In this document: in pieces, positions 17,968 through 26,197 of the stretch
How the letters are laid out: the number at the start of each line of letters is the position of its first letter
Position numbering within the stretch: position 1 is the first letter of the stretch
Source: Paenibacillus phyllosphaerae
GTDB lineage: Bacteria > Bacillota > Bacilli > Paenibacillales > Paenibacillaceae
NCBI RefSeq assembly: GCF_014192105.1
Contig: NZ_JACHXK010000001.1
Span: 372,001 to 436,000 of the forward strand
Reading direction: 5' to 3'
DNA: 64,000 nt
Notes under the pieces: model-generated
The model's input: only the letters and a program-made list of their open reading frames with translations
Told to the model about the DNA's origin: nothing
Databases searched by the model: none
Translations under genes and position numbers: made by a program

Positions 17968-18984
17968 CTATACTTGAGCGGATTCCGCTGCTGCCGGTTC
18001 GATCGCGTCGCCCTGCGCCTTCGCCGGGGCCGGCTCGCGGAACTCGCCGATCTTACGGAACTTCGCGTAACGGTCCTCGATCAGCTGCTCGCTCGTCATC
18101 TTCGATAATTCCTGAATGTGGCGCCACAGCGCTTCGCGGATCGATTCGGACTGGGTCGCCAGATCGCGATGCGCGCCGCCTTGCGGCTCCGGAATAATCT
18201 CTTCGACGATGCCGAACGCTTCCAGGTCGGCTGCGGTAATCTTCATGACCGAAGCGGCCTCATCGGCACGCGCAGCATTCTTCCAGAGAATCGATGCCGC
18301 TCCGTTAGGCGAGATAGCCGAGTAAATCGCGTTCTCGAGCATGAGGACACGGTTGCCGACGCCTAACGCCAATGCGCCGCCGCTGCCGCCTTCGCCGATG
18401 ACCACGCAGACGATTGGCACGCCGAGCGTCGCCATCTCGCGAAGATTGCGGGCGATCGCTTCGGATTGACCGCGCTCTTCTGCAGTATTACCCGGATATG
18501 CGCCCTTCGTATCAATAAAGGTAATAATCGGACGGCCGAATTTGCTTGCTTGCTGCATCAGCCTAAGCGCCTTCCGGAAACCTTCCGGATGGGGGCTCCC
18601 GAAGAAACGGGCGATATTGTCCTTCGTATCTTTGCCGCGCTGATGGCCGACGACCGTTACCGGTACGCCGTTCAGCTTGGCCAATCCGCCTACAATCGCC
18701 AGATCGTCCGCAAACAGCCGGTCCCCATGAAGCTCAATAAAATCGGTAAACACCTCATGTATGTAATCGAGCGATGTCGGACGTTGGTGATGACGTGCGA
18801 GATGCATCTTCTGGGCAGGCGTCAGCTCGCTGTAAAGTTCCTCTTGCAGCTGGCGGCACCGTTCCTCAAGACGCGAAATCTCGTCGGAGAAATCGATCCC
18901 GGAGCCTTCGCTTACCTTCTTCAGCTCCGCGATCTTGTTGCGTAGATCAATAAGCGGCTTCTCAAATGGAAGTTCACCCGCCAT
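17968..18984 (-). CDS. accA: Acetyl-CoA carboxylase carboxyltransferase alpha subunit
   Basis: With AccD it forms the carboxyltransferase that moves CO2 from carboxybiotin to acetyl-CoA, giving malonyl-CoA, the first committed step of fatty acid synthesis. The 338 residues have the crotonase-like core: [57 protein letters not shown] and [17 protein letters not shown]. The C-terminus (about residues 300-338) is an Ala/Pro/Glu-rich tail. Its ATG lies inside the 3' end of accD (11 bp overlap), implying coupled translation that would help keep the subunits equimolar. Confidence 0.96.
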   Translation of the reverse strand: MAGELPFEKPLIDLRNKIAELKKVSEGSGIDFSDEISRLEERCRQLQEELYSELTPAQKMHLARHHQRPTSLDYIHEVFTDFIELHGDRLFADDLAIVGGLAKLNGVPVTVVGHQRGKDTKDNIARFFGSPHPEGFRKALRLMQQASKFGRPIITFIDTKGAYPGNTAEERGQSEAIARNLREMATLGVPIVCVVIGEGGSGGALALGVGNRVLMLENAIYSAISPNGAASILWKNAARADEAASVMKITAADLEAFGIVEEIIPEPQGGAHRDLATQSESIREALWRHIQELSKMTSEQLIEDRYAKFRKIGEFREPAPAKAQGDAIEPAAAESAQV

Positions 18985-19846
18985 AGGAGTTATCCCCCTT
19001 TACCGAATGCATGTCTAGCAGCTTGATGAGCAACGGCTTCAATTCCTTGCGATGAACGACTTTATCCAGCTGTCCATGCTGCAAGTTGAATTCCGCCGTC
19101 TGGAAGTTGTCCGGCAATTTCTGGCGAATCGTCTGTTCGATGACGACACGGCCCGCGAAGCCGACAACCGCGCCAGGCTCGGCCAAGTTGTAATCGCCTA
19201 GAGTAGCAAAGCTCGCCGATACGCCGCCCATCGTCGGGTCGGTCAGCACGGAGATGAACAGGCCGCCTGCGCCTTGGAACTTCGCCAGCGCGGCGCTTGT
19301 CTTCGCCATCTGCATGAGGCTGAGAATACTCTCCTGCATGCGGGCGCCGCCCGAAGTCGAGAAGATGATCATCGGCAGCTTCTTCGCGTGGGCTTGTTCG
19401 ATCGCGCGCGTAATCTTCTCGCCTACGACCGATCCCATGCTGCCTGCGAAGAAATCAAAGCTCATCACAGCAAGCACGACCGGGAATCCGCCGATCGTAC
19501 CGTCACCGGTAACAACGGCGTCGCGCAGACCGGAGTTCTTCTTCTGAACCTCGATCTTGCTGGCATAGTCGGGGAAGCCGAGCGGGTCTGTCGATTCCAT
19601 CTCCGCGTCGTATTCGTTCAACTTGCCTTCATCCAGAATCATGCCGATCCGCTCCCAGGCGGATAGGCGGAGATGATGGCCGCAGCTCGGACAAACCTTG
19701 AGCGACTTCTCCAGTTCCTTGCTGAATTGTATATTGCCGCATTTTGGGCATTTGGTCATTAGTCCTTCGGGCAGATCGGGTTTCGTCCGCTGCTGGCCGG
19801 AAGGAATCGTCGCATATTTCTTTTTATGAAATAAGTCCTTGAACAC
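18974..19846 (-). CDS. accD: Acetyl-CoA carboxylase carboxyltransferase beta subunit
   Basis: Beta subunit of the carboxyltransferase, which binds carboxybiotin and acetyl-CoA together with AccA. From the GTG at 19846 (read [11 protein letters not shown] after the start) it has about 290 residues. A four-cysteine zinc ribbon C33, C36, C52 and C55 (CPKCG ... CPSCG) precedes the crotonase fold, with [18 protein letters not shown] as a clear family segment. A GTG three codons upstream overlaps the GAGG ribosome site, whereas 19846 leaves 6 bases, so the later start is preferred. It is the first acc gene and overlaps accA. Confidence 0.94.
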   Translation of the reverse strand: MFKDLFHKKKYATIPSGQQRTKPDLPEGLMTKCPKCGNIQFSKELEKSLKVCPSCGHHLRLSAWERIGMILDEGKLNEYDAEMESTDPLGFPDYASKIEVQKKNSGLRDAVVTGDGTIGGFPVVLAVMSFDFFAGSMGSVVGEKITRAIEQAHAKKLPMIIFSTSGGARMQESILSLMQMAKTSAALAKFQGAGGLFISVLTDPTMGGVSASFATLGDYNLAEPGAVVGFAGRVVIEQTIRQKLPDNFQTAEFNLQHGQLDKVVHRKELKPLLIKLLDMHSVKGDNSYGG

Positions 19847-19881
19847 AAGAGACACCTCTTTGGGGCGCAGTAGTTTTTAAC

Positions 19882-20076
19882 CTAACGTTGCGAATTCAAA
19901 ATGTTGTTGAGTACTTCCTGCACTTCTTCCAGCTCGCCAGAAGGGACCAGTACCTCAAACTGCTGCTTGGATACGTTGATCGGCCGGATTTTGACGAGAA
20001 ACCCTTCCTGAGTGAGCCGGTTTTTAATAGTTTCCGCAATCTTAGGTGTCTGCGCGATATAGATGACCGTCCACAT
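19882..20076 (-). CDS. Conserved-looking 64-residue protein upstream of accD
   Basis: A small soluble protein starting MWTVIYIAQTPKIAETIKN, with the alpha/beta pattern of a compact ferredoxin-like or DUF2007-like fold. A short strand is followed by a helix, a strand (FLVKIRPI), a strand (FEVLVPSG) and a C-terminal helix (LEEVQEVLNNILNSQ). An AGGAGG site 8 bases before the ATG at 20076 is ideal; the open frame extends upstream but the extra 50 residues look like non-coding sequence. It precedes accD in the same direction by about 35 bp, so cotranscription is likely. No function can be assigned. Confidence 0.75.
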   Translation of the reverse strand: MWTVIYIAQTPKIAETIKNRLTQEGFLVKIRPINVSKQQFEVLVPSGELEEVQEVLNNILNSQR

Positions 20077-20288
20077 GAAAGGTACCTCCTGACATTGTAA
20101 ACCCTGCTGCAATAGCCACCGCATGCGCGTATTACGTAAAGCACGGTATCCGGGCATATGATGCCATAATGATACCATAAATGCTATTTTGCTCGCAATG
20201 CGATAGCTTGCCACATCTTGGGACATGCCGGTACCTTCGAAACTTCGGGCCGAAGAAGGCGGCCAGACATCGACCGCCCCCTCGTTTT

Positions 20289-20783
20289 TTATGGGCTGTC
20301 CGGGATGTTGTACCGAACAGCTTTCGGATCCTGATGCGCGATTCTGGCCGAGGCCGCAGCCGCAAGCCCTGCGACCAGATCATCGAGAAACACGTGAATA
20401 TGTTTGCCTTTTTCGTTCAGCCGCCTAATAATGCCAGGCTTCACTTTATCTAAATAACCGAAGCTGGTCAATCCGATCATACCATATACATTGGTTATGC
20501 CCATCGCAAGCGTCTCATCCACACCATAAAGCGACTCGTCCGCTTCCATGATGGCCTGCAGGGGCTCGGGCAGCAGCTTGCGCTCGGCAAGCTCGTCAAG
20601 GGCGATTCCGGTGAAGAGCACGTACTGCACTTCGCGCTTGCCAAGTACGGCCAGCACGCTTTCTTCACACTCGGCTAGCATCAGGTCAGGGTTGTACGGG
20701 CGCTGCAGCGAAAAAACGATATCGGCTACATCGGCAACCGTCACACCGCGGCTTTCCAGCCATTTTACCATCTCGGTCGACAT
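20289..20783 (-). CDS. Phosphatidylglycerophosphatase A-like protein (YutG family)
   Basis: A 164-residue protein of the PgpA/YutG family, which dephosphorylates phosphatidylglycerophosphate in phosphatidylglycerol synthesis; B. subtilis YutG is the soluble-looking relative. Family features include the N-terminal helical MVKWLESRGVTVADVADIVF, then LQRPYNPDLMLAECEESVLAVLGKREVQYVLFTGIALDELAE and VFLDDLVAGLAAAA with paired aspartates near the end. GGAGG lies about 8 bases before the ATG. It lies between dnaE and the acc genes with 200 bp gaps on both sides, so it probably has its own promoter. Confidence 0.8.
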   Translation of the reverse strand: MSTEMVKWLESRGVTVADVADIVFSLQRPYNPDLMLAECEESVLAVLGKREVQYVLFTGIALDELAERKLLPEPLQAIMEADESLYGVDETLAMGITNVYGMIGLTSFGYLDKVKPGIIRRLNEKGKHIHVFLDDLVAGLAAAASARIAHQDPKAVRYNIPDSP

Positions 20784-20997
20784 TGTTCATCCCTCCGCTT
20801 TACGCTTGTACGAACACGCAGGTTCACCGCCAGACTCGGATTCAAGCATGGACATGCGATGTTGACGTTCAAGCGGCGAAATGTCGGAGCGGGCGTAAGG
20901 CGCCTTGCCAGGGGGCCTAACGGTGCTTCTAACGCTCCGTGTCTCCTAAATGTATGCGCCTAGTCGTAAAGTTGTGCATGAAAAAAGCCCGCCGCCC

Positions 20998-23900
20998 TTA
21001 TTTCACGACGGCCGAGCCTTTGCCGAATAACATTTCGATCTGTCCGAGCAGCTGCTGCGACGGCTTGACGCGGTACGCATCGCTCAGCACGACGGTCTGC
21101 TGCCTGCCTTCGTAGAACAGTACGGTCTCGAGCAATCCCGTGTTATCCGTGAGCAGCTTCTTCAGCCGCTCCAATACTTGCGGGTCCTCTCGGCCTGCAG
21201 CGATCTTGATGTACACGCGCTGCTCCTTCTTCCTCGATGGCGCGGGCGCGGGAGCAGGCGATGGCATACGTTCCCGTTCAGGCTTGACGGCAGAAGCAGA
21301 AGCCGCTGGAGCTGCGGGCTTCGAGGGTGCCGCGGTTCGTGCGGCGCTGCCGGACCGAACCGCTTGGCGCTGAGGCTGTACCGGCCCCGGCGCAGCCTCC
21401 GGCTTTGCTTGCCGCGGACTTCCGCTGCCGGCTGCAAGTTGCCCAGACCCTCCCTCCTGACGGAAGGAGCTGCGGGCTTGTGCCTGGCGCTGCATGCGCT
21501 GCACCTGTTCGGCGAGACCGCCGCGCAGCGCATGCTCGTTCTCCAGCGGGAGGACTTCATCGAGAATCAGCTTGAAGCCTTCCTCCTGATGCTGCACCGT
21601 TGCCTGGACGATGACCAGATTGCCCGGGTCCAGCTGCTGCGCAGCGCGCTTCCAGATGTTCGGGAACGCAACCGCCTCCACGCGGAGAATGCGGTCCTCC
21701 ATCTCCAGGAAGGCCATCGCCTGGCCTTTCTTCGTCGTGAAATGTTTGGCCGACACGACCATCCCGGCAACCATGGCTTTGCCGCCTTCCGGCGCCTCCG
21801 CCAAATCGACAAGCCGGTCAAGCGGCAGCGACTCCAGCTGGGACGTATAATCATCCAGCGGATGGCCGGACAAGTATAGACCGATCAGCTCCCGCTCGAG
21901 CGCCAGCTGCTGCCCTGTCGAAAAAGGCTGAACCTCCGGCAGCTCGACGTCCCAATTCTGCACTTCATCGAAGCCGAACAGTTCGATCTGCAGCTCCTCG
22001 CGGTCCTTGCGCCAGCGGGCCGCCGATTCGACCGTCTCATCGAGCGCCGCGAACAGCTGCGCGCGGTGGCCGCCCAAGGAGTCACAGGCGCCGGCCTGCA
22101 CGAGCGATTCGAGCACGCGCTTATTGACCACCCTTAGATCGACGCGCCGGCACAAGTCCGTGAGGCTCTCGAACGGCCGCTGCGCGCGCTCCTTCATAAT
22201 CGAATCGATCGCTTGGCCGCCGACGTTCTTGATCGCCGCGAGTCCGAATCGTATTCCGCTTGGTGTCGGCGTGAAGGAATATTCGCTCTCGTTCACGTCC
22301 GGCGGCAGAACCGCGATGCCCATCCGCCTGCACTCATCGACGTACTCCGCCGTCTTATGGTGATTGCCCGTGACCGACGCCAGCATCGAGGCCATGAACG
22401 GCACCGGATGGTTGGCCTTCAGCCATGCCGTCTGGAACGCAAGCACGCCATAAGCTGCCGCATGCGCGCGCGGGAAGCCGTAATCGGCGAACCGGACGAT
22501 CATATCGTAGACGCGGTTGGCGTCATCCACCGCATATCCTTGGCGAACGCTTCCCTCGACGAAATGGGTACGCTGCTCATCCAGCACTTCGCGCTTCTTC
22601 TTCGAAACGGCGCGGCGGAGCAAATCCGCTTCGCCGAGCGAGAACCCGGCCATCGAGGAAGCAATCTGCATGATCTGCTCCTGATACACAATAATGCCGT
22701 ACGTGTCCGCAAGAATCGGCTCGAGCGACGGATGCGGATACTCGACCTCGATGACACCGTGTTTGCCTTGGATATATTTAGGGATAAACTCCATCGGACC
22801 TGGACGGTACAGCGCAAGCACGGAGACGATATCCTCGAATGCGGACGGCTTCATCTCCTTCAGCACTCTTCTGACGCCGGCCGACTCAAGCTGGAAGATC
22901 CCCGTCGTATCGCCGCGGCCGAGCATCGCATACGTCAGCGGGTCATGATCGGAGATGTTACGGAAGTCGACGGTAATGCCGTGCAGCCGCTTCACCCATG
23001 CGAGCGCCCGCTCCAGAATGGATAACGTACGCAGGCCCAGGAAGTCCATCTTGAGCAGGCCGACTGCTTCCAGATGCTCCATCGAATATTGCGTCAACGC
23101 CGTCCGTTCCGTCCCCGCCTGCAGCGGCACCACATCGGTCAGCGGCTGCCCGGAGATGACGACGCCCGCGGCATGCGTCGAGGCGTGCCGCGGCATGCCT
23201 TCCACCTTCACCGCCATCTCGAGGAGCGCCTTCGTCTTCGGCTGACGCTCCGCCGCTTCGCGCAGATCGCCGCTCTGGCGCAGCGCTTCGGTCAGCGTAA
23301 TGCCGAGCTGCCCGGGAATGAGCTTCGCCGCCCGGTCCACTTCGCCGAAAGGCACGTTCATCGCGCGGCCGACGTCGCGCACGGCGGCTTTCGCAGCCAT
23401 CGTACCGAACGTGATGATCTGCGCCACGTGCTCGTCGCCATATTTGGCCGAAACGTATTGGATGACTTCATCCCGGCGTTCATCGTTAAAGTCGATATCG
23501 ATATCCGGCATCGTAATCCGCTCCGGATTCAAGAAACGTTCGAAGAGCAGCTTATATTTCAGCGGGTCTACGTCCGTAATCCGCAACGTATAGGCAACGA
23601 GGCTGCCCGCCGAGGAGCCCCGGCCAGGCCCCGTACGAATACCTTGCTCGTGCGCGAACCGGATGAAATCCCACACGATCAAGAAGTAATCGCTGAATCC
23701 CATGCTCTCGATGACCGACAATTCATAAGCCAGCCGCTGCTGCGCCTTCTGTTGGAATTCCGAGCCCTCGGTCCATTCCGGCTTGCCGGAATAACGCGCG
23801 TGCAGGCCTTCCTCGCACAGCACGGCCAGATAGGAAGCGCTGTCCATCCCCTGCGGAATGGGCGTGAACGAAGGGAGCAGCGCCCGGCCGAACGTGAGCT

Positions 23901-24729
23901 TCAGGTCGATTTTGTCCGCGATCTCCACCGTTCTGGACACCGCATCGGGCGCCTGCCGGAACTGATGGGCCATCTCGTCGCCGCTCTTGAAGTACATCTG
24001 GTCGGTCAGCATCCGCATCCGGTCTTCGACTTCGATCGTCTTGCCGGTCCCGATGCAGATCAGCACGTCCTGAACCGCCGCATCCTCCGGACGGATGTAA
24101 TGGATGTCGTTGGTGGCCACCAGCGGAATTCCCGTCTCTTGCGACAAGGTTATCATCTTCATGACGACCTTCTTCTGATCGAGCAGCCCATGGTCCTGCA
24201 GCTCCAGATAGAAGTCATCCCCGAACATCTCCCGGTAGCGGTTGGCTGCCGCGAGCGCCTCGTCGTCCCGGTCATGCAGCAGATGCCACGATACTTCGCC
24301 CTTCAGGCAGGCGCTCAGGCAGATCAAGCCCTCGGCATGCTTCGCCAATACTTCATGGTCGATGCGGGGCTTATAGTGAAATCCTTCCAATTGGCCGATC
24401 GAGACCAGCTTCATCAGGTTCTTATAGCCCGTCATGTTCTTCGCCAGCAAGATCAGATGATAGGTCGGATTGTCCTTGCGCGAACCTTTATCGAAACGGG
24501 AGCCGGCGGTCAAATACACCTCGCAGCCGATAATCGGCTTGATGCCCCGCTCCTCGCATGCTTTATAAAAAGCGATCGCCCCGTACATGACGCCATGGTC
24601 CGTCAAGGCAAGCGCCTTCATTCCGTTCTTCTCCGCTTGGGCAGCCAGGTCGCGTATGCGCGCGGCCCCGTCCAGCAGGCTGTATTCGCTATGAACGTGC
24701 AAATGCACGAAGTCATGTCCGCCGCTCAT
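20998..24729 (-). CDS. dnaE: DNA polymerase III subunit alpha (DnaE)
   Basis: The DnaE-type replicative polymerase that, in Firmicutes, extends lagging-strand primers before handing over to PolC. From the ATG at 24729 (MSGGHDFVHLHVHSEYSLLDG) it has 1243 residues; GAAGG lies 7 bases upstream. A PHP domain (HLHVHSEYS, LTDHGVMYGA) is followed by the palm (GRGSSAGSLVAYTLRI and catalytic aspartates in PDIDIDFNDERRDE), the fingers, a helix-hairpin-helix region and an OB fold around TTKKGQAMAFLEMED. After that comes an unusually long Ala/Pro/Ser-rich linker, then a short folded C-terminal segment. It is divergent from ytrH, as in Bacillus. Confidence 0.96.
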   Translation of the reverse strand: MSGGHDFVHLHVHSEYSLLDGAARIRDLAAQAEKNGMKALALTDHGVMYGAIAFYKACEERGIKPIIGCEVYLTAGSRFDKGSRKDNPTYHLILLAKNMTGYKNLMKLVSIGQLEGFHYKPRIDHEVLAKHAEGLICLSACLKGEVSWHLLHDRDDEALAAANRYREMFGDDFYLELQDHGLLDQKKVVMKMITLSQETGIPLVATNDIHYIRPEDAAVQDVLICIGTGKTIEVEDRMRMLTDQMYFKSGDEMAHQFRQAPDAVSRTVEIADKIDLKLTFGRALLPSFTPIPQGMDSASYLAVLCEEGLHARYSGKPEWTEGSEFQQKAQQRLAYELSVIESMGFSDYFLIVWDFIRFAHEQGIRTGPGRGSSAGSLVAYTLRITDVDPLKYKLLFERFLNPERITMPDIDIDFNDERRDEVIQYVSAKYGDEHVAQIITFGTMAAKAAVRDVGRAMNVPFGEVDRAAKLIPGQLGITLTEALRQSGDLREAAERQPKTKALLEMAVKVEGMPRHASTHAAGVVISGQPLTDVVPLQAGTERTALTQYSMEHLEAVGLLKMDFLGLRTLSILERALAWVKRLHGITVDFRNISDHDPLTYAMLGRGDTTGIFQLESAGVRRVLKEMKPSAFEDIVSVLALYRPGPMEFIPKYIQGKHGVIEVEYPHPSLEPILADTYGIIVYQEQIMQIASSMAGFSLGEADLLRRAVSKKKREVLDEQRTHFVEGSVRQGYAVDDANRVYDMIVRFADYGFPRAHAAAYGVLAFQTAWLKANHPVPFMASMLASVTGNHHKTAEYVDECRRMGIAVLPPDVNESEYSFTPTPSGIRFGLAAIKNVGGQAIDSIMKERAQRPFESLTDLCRRVDLRVVNKRVLESLVQAGACDSLGGHRAQLFAALDETVESAARWRKDREELQIELFGFDEVQNWDVELPEVQPFSTGQQLALERELIGLYLSGHPLDDYTSQLESLPLDRLVDLAEAPEGGKAMVAGMVVSAKHFTTKKGQAMAFLEMEDRILRVEAVAFPNIWKRAAQQLDPGNLVIVQATVQHQEEGFKLILDEVLPLENEHALRGGLAEQVQRMQRQAQARSSFRQEGGSGQLAAGSGSPRQAKPEAAPGPVQPQRQAVRSGSAARTAAPSKPAAPAASASAVKPERERMPSPAPAPAPSRKKEQRVYIKIAAGREDPQVLERLKKLLTDNTGLLETVLFYEGRQQTVVLSDAYRVKPSQQLLGQIEMLFGKGSAVVK

Positions 24730-24874
24730 AGGCGTCCCTTCTTTCCTTGGGCGCAAAACAAGTGTTCGCGTCCTTTTTGCTATTAGTTTAACATATTAGG
24801 CGCTGCGTCGACCATAGAATGAATGTGAAGGGGACATGCTCTTCAATTCGACCGATAAAAAGCAGGTGGATGCA

Positions 24875-25204
24875 ATGTATAATACCGTACTCGCTTTTGC
24901 CATTATTGACTTCTTCACGGCGTTCGGGCTCGTCTTCGGCGGCTCCATACTGGCCGGGATCGGCGCTGTCTTCGTCTTCATGCCGCCTTCCACGCTGATG
25001 CTCAAGACCGCCACCCAGTTGAAAATATGGGCCATCGTCGCGGCCGTCGGCGGTTCCATCGATCCGATCCGCGTCATTGAAAGCAATTTTCTAGACGGCC
25101 ACATGTCGCCGGTCGCCCAGCAAATCGGCTATATCGTCTGCGCCTTCCTCGGCGCGCATATCGGTACGGAGCTGATCCGCTGGTTATGCAGGGGGGCGGC
25201 TTAA
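24875..25204 (+). CDS. ytrH: Sporulation membrane protein YtrH
   Basis: B. subtilis YtrH is a SigmaE-controlled membrane protein needed for efficient sporulation, encoded beside dnaE. The 109 residues contain three membrane segments, about 5-35, 52-70 and 80-100, with the motif LKIWAIVAAVGGSIDPIRVIE in the middle as in that family. AGGTGG lies 5 bases before the ATG at 24875; an upstream ATG at 24836 is only 2 bases from a GGGG run and is less likely. ytrI follows 3 bases after the stop, so the two form an operon. Confidence 0.85.
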   Translation: MYNTVLAFAIIDFFTAFGLVFGGSILAGIGAVFVFMPPSTLMLKTATQLKIWAIVAAVGGSIDPIRVIESNFLDGHMSPVAQQIGYIVCAFLGAHIGTELIRWLCRGAA

Positions 25205-25207
25205 CCG

Positions 25208-25723
25208 ATGCGGGTACCGCCTTTCGAACGTTATTCGATCCTGATGAAGAGCGCGGCCAGCTTCGTCGTCGGCACCATTATCGGCGCGATGTTCTACCAC
25301 TCCATCTTCACCTCGAACTTCGAGGCGCTCACGAACACCAATATCGCGCTCGAGGAGAAGTTGGGCGAATTCGAGGCCGAGAACAAGGAATTGAAGCAAT
25401 TCAAGAACAAGCACTCCGTAATCAAGAGCATACAGCCCGTGCTCGAGGACAACCGGGATTCCGAAGGCCAGGCGATCGTCTTCGACGAGTTAACCAAGAC
25501 GGAACTGAAGAAGCGCGTCCGCGATTCGCTCAAGGCGATGCTCGGACGCAACATATACGACATCGATTCGGATGCGAAGCTGGTGCGGCTGCTGCTCGAC
25601 CAGAAAGTATACACCGCCGTGATCGAAAAAGATTATACGATCGAGATCCGAACCGTCCTTGTCGTCGAGAACGTGCTGCGCGTCTGGTTCAGCGCAGAGC
25701 AGTACAAGCGTCCGCCAAGCTGA
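25208..25723 (+). CDS. ytrI: Sporulation membrane protein YtrI
   Basis: Partner of YtrH; in B. subtilis YtrI is a SigmaE-dependent membrane protein that helps forespore development. The 171 residues have one N-terminal membrane helix (about 13-33), then a charged coiled coil (about 40-75, NIALEEKLGEFEAENKELKQFKN read in register). A small mixed C-terminal domain follows, with KDYTIEIRTVLVVENVLRVWFS. It lies immediately after ytrH. In Bacillus the next gene is nrnA; here a terminator follows and nrnA is missing. Confidence 0.82.
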   Translation: MRVPPFERYSILMKSAASFVVGTIIGAMFYHSIFTSNFEALTNTNIALEEKLGEFEAENKELKQFKNKHSVIKSIQPVLEDNRDSEGQAIVFDELTKTELKKRVRDSLKAMLGRNIYDIDSDAKLVRLLLDQKVYTAVIEKDYTIEIRTVLVVENVLRVWFSAEQYKRPPS

Positions 25724-25750
25724 CGAGAGACGCTTCCGTTAAAAATAGAT

Positions 25751-25783
25751 AAGAGCCCTTGGCGCGGTACGCTAAGGGCTCTT
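25751..25783 (+). terminator. Terminator after ytrH-ytrI
   Basis: AAGAGCCCTTGGC at 25751-25763 pairs with the complementary arm ending at 25783 around a 7-base loop (one bulge or mismatch). It is followed by TATCCGTT, so the T-run is weak. Confidence 0.75.
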
Positions 25784-25867
25784 ATCCGTTGATATTTTCG
25801 CCAACTTGTCCAAATCATGCTACAATAGGCAATATTCGAATCGACTTGAAAAGGAGCTGCACCATAG

Positions 25868-26164
25868 ATGGAAACCGCCCTGCATTGGGTACTAATCTTG
25901 ACCATTTGCGCCGTATCGGTCTGCTCGGTCACCTTCAGCTTCAAGGCACGCCGCTCGGCCGACGCCCGCGTCCGCGGCTTGAACCAGTCGCTGATGAACG
26001 TCTGCATGGGCGTGATGCTCGTGCTGCTGTCGCTCCTGTTCCTGCTGATGTATTCGGGTTCCACGGTGAAGGTCATCGTCAGCACGCTGCTGATCGTGAT
26101 CGGCTTGTTCAATCTGTTCGCCGGCCTGCGCAATCACAGTATCTATCGTTCGATGAAAGGGTAG
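25868..26164 (+). CDS. ytpI: YtpI-family small membrane protein
   Basis: A 98-residue protein with three predicted membrane helices, about 5-24, 45-63 and 67-86, and a basic first loop (SFKARRSADARVRG). Its length, topology and place between ytrI and the convergent CBS/DRTGG gene (ytoI) match B. subtilis ytpI, whose function is unknown. AAGGAG lies about 10 bases before the ATG. It is transcribed towards ytoI, and the two share a bidirectional terminator. Confidence 0.78.
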   Translation: METALHWVLILTICAVSVCSVTFSFKARRSADARVRGLNQSLMNVCMGVMLVLLSLLFLLMYSGSTVKVIVSTLLIVIGLFNLFAGLRNHSIYRSMKG

Positions 26165-26182
26165 CCCGCGGCTACCCTTTTG
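26158..26182. terminator. Bidirectional terminator between ytpI and ytoI
   Basis: GGGTAGCC and GGCTACCC form an 8 bp stem with a 3-base loop, followed by TTTT on the plus strand. The stem overlaps the ytpI stop codon. Confidence 0.85.
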
Positions 26183-26197
26183 TGTTAGACCTGCGGA

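Noticed and set aside
20240-20290. GGCGG/CCGCC hairpin before TTTTTT near the pgpA stop
   Set aside because: The stem is short and lies 6 bases from the T-run only on the plus strand, where no gene ends.
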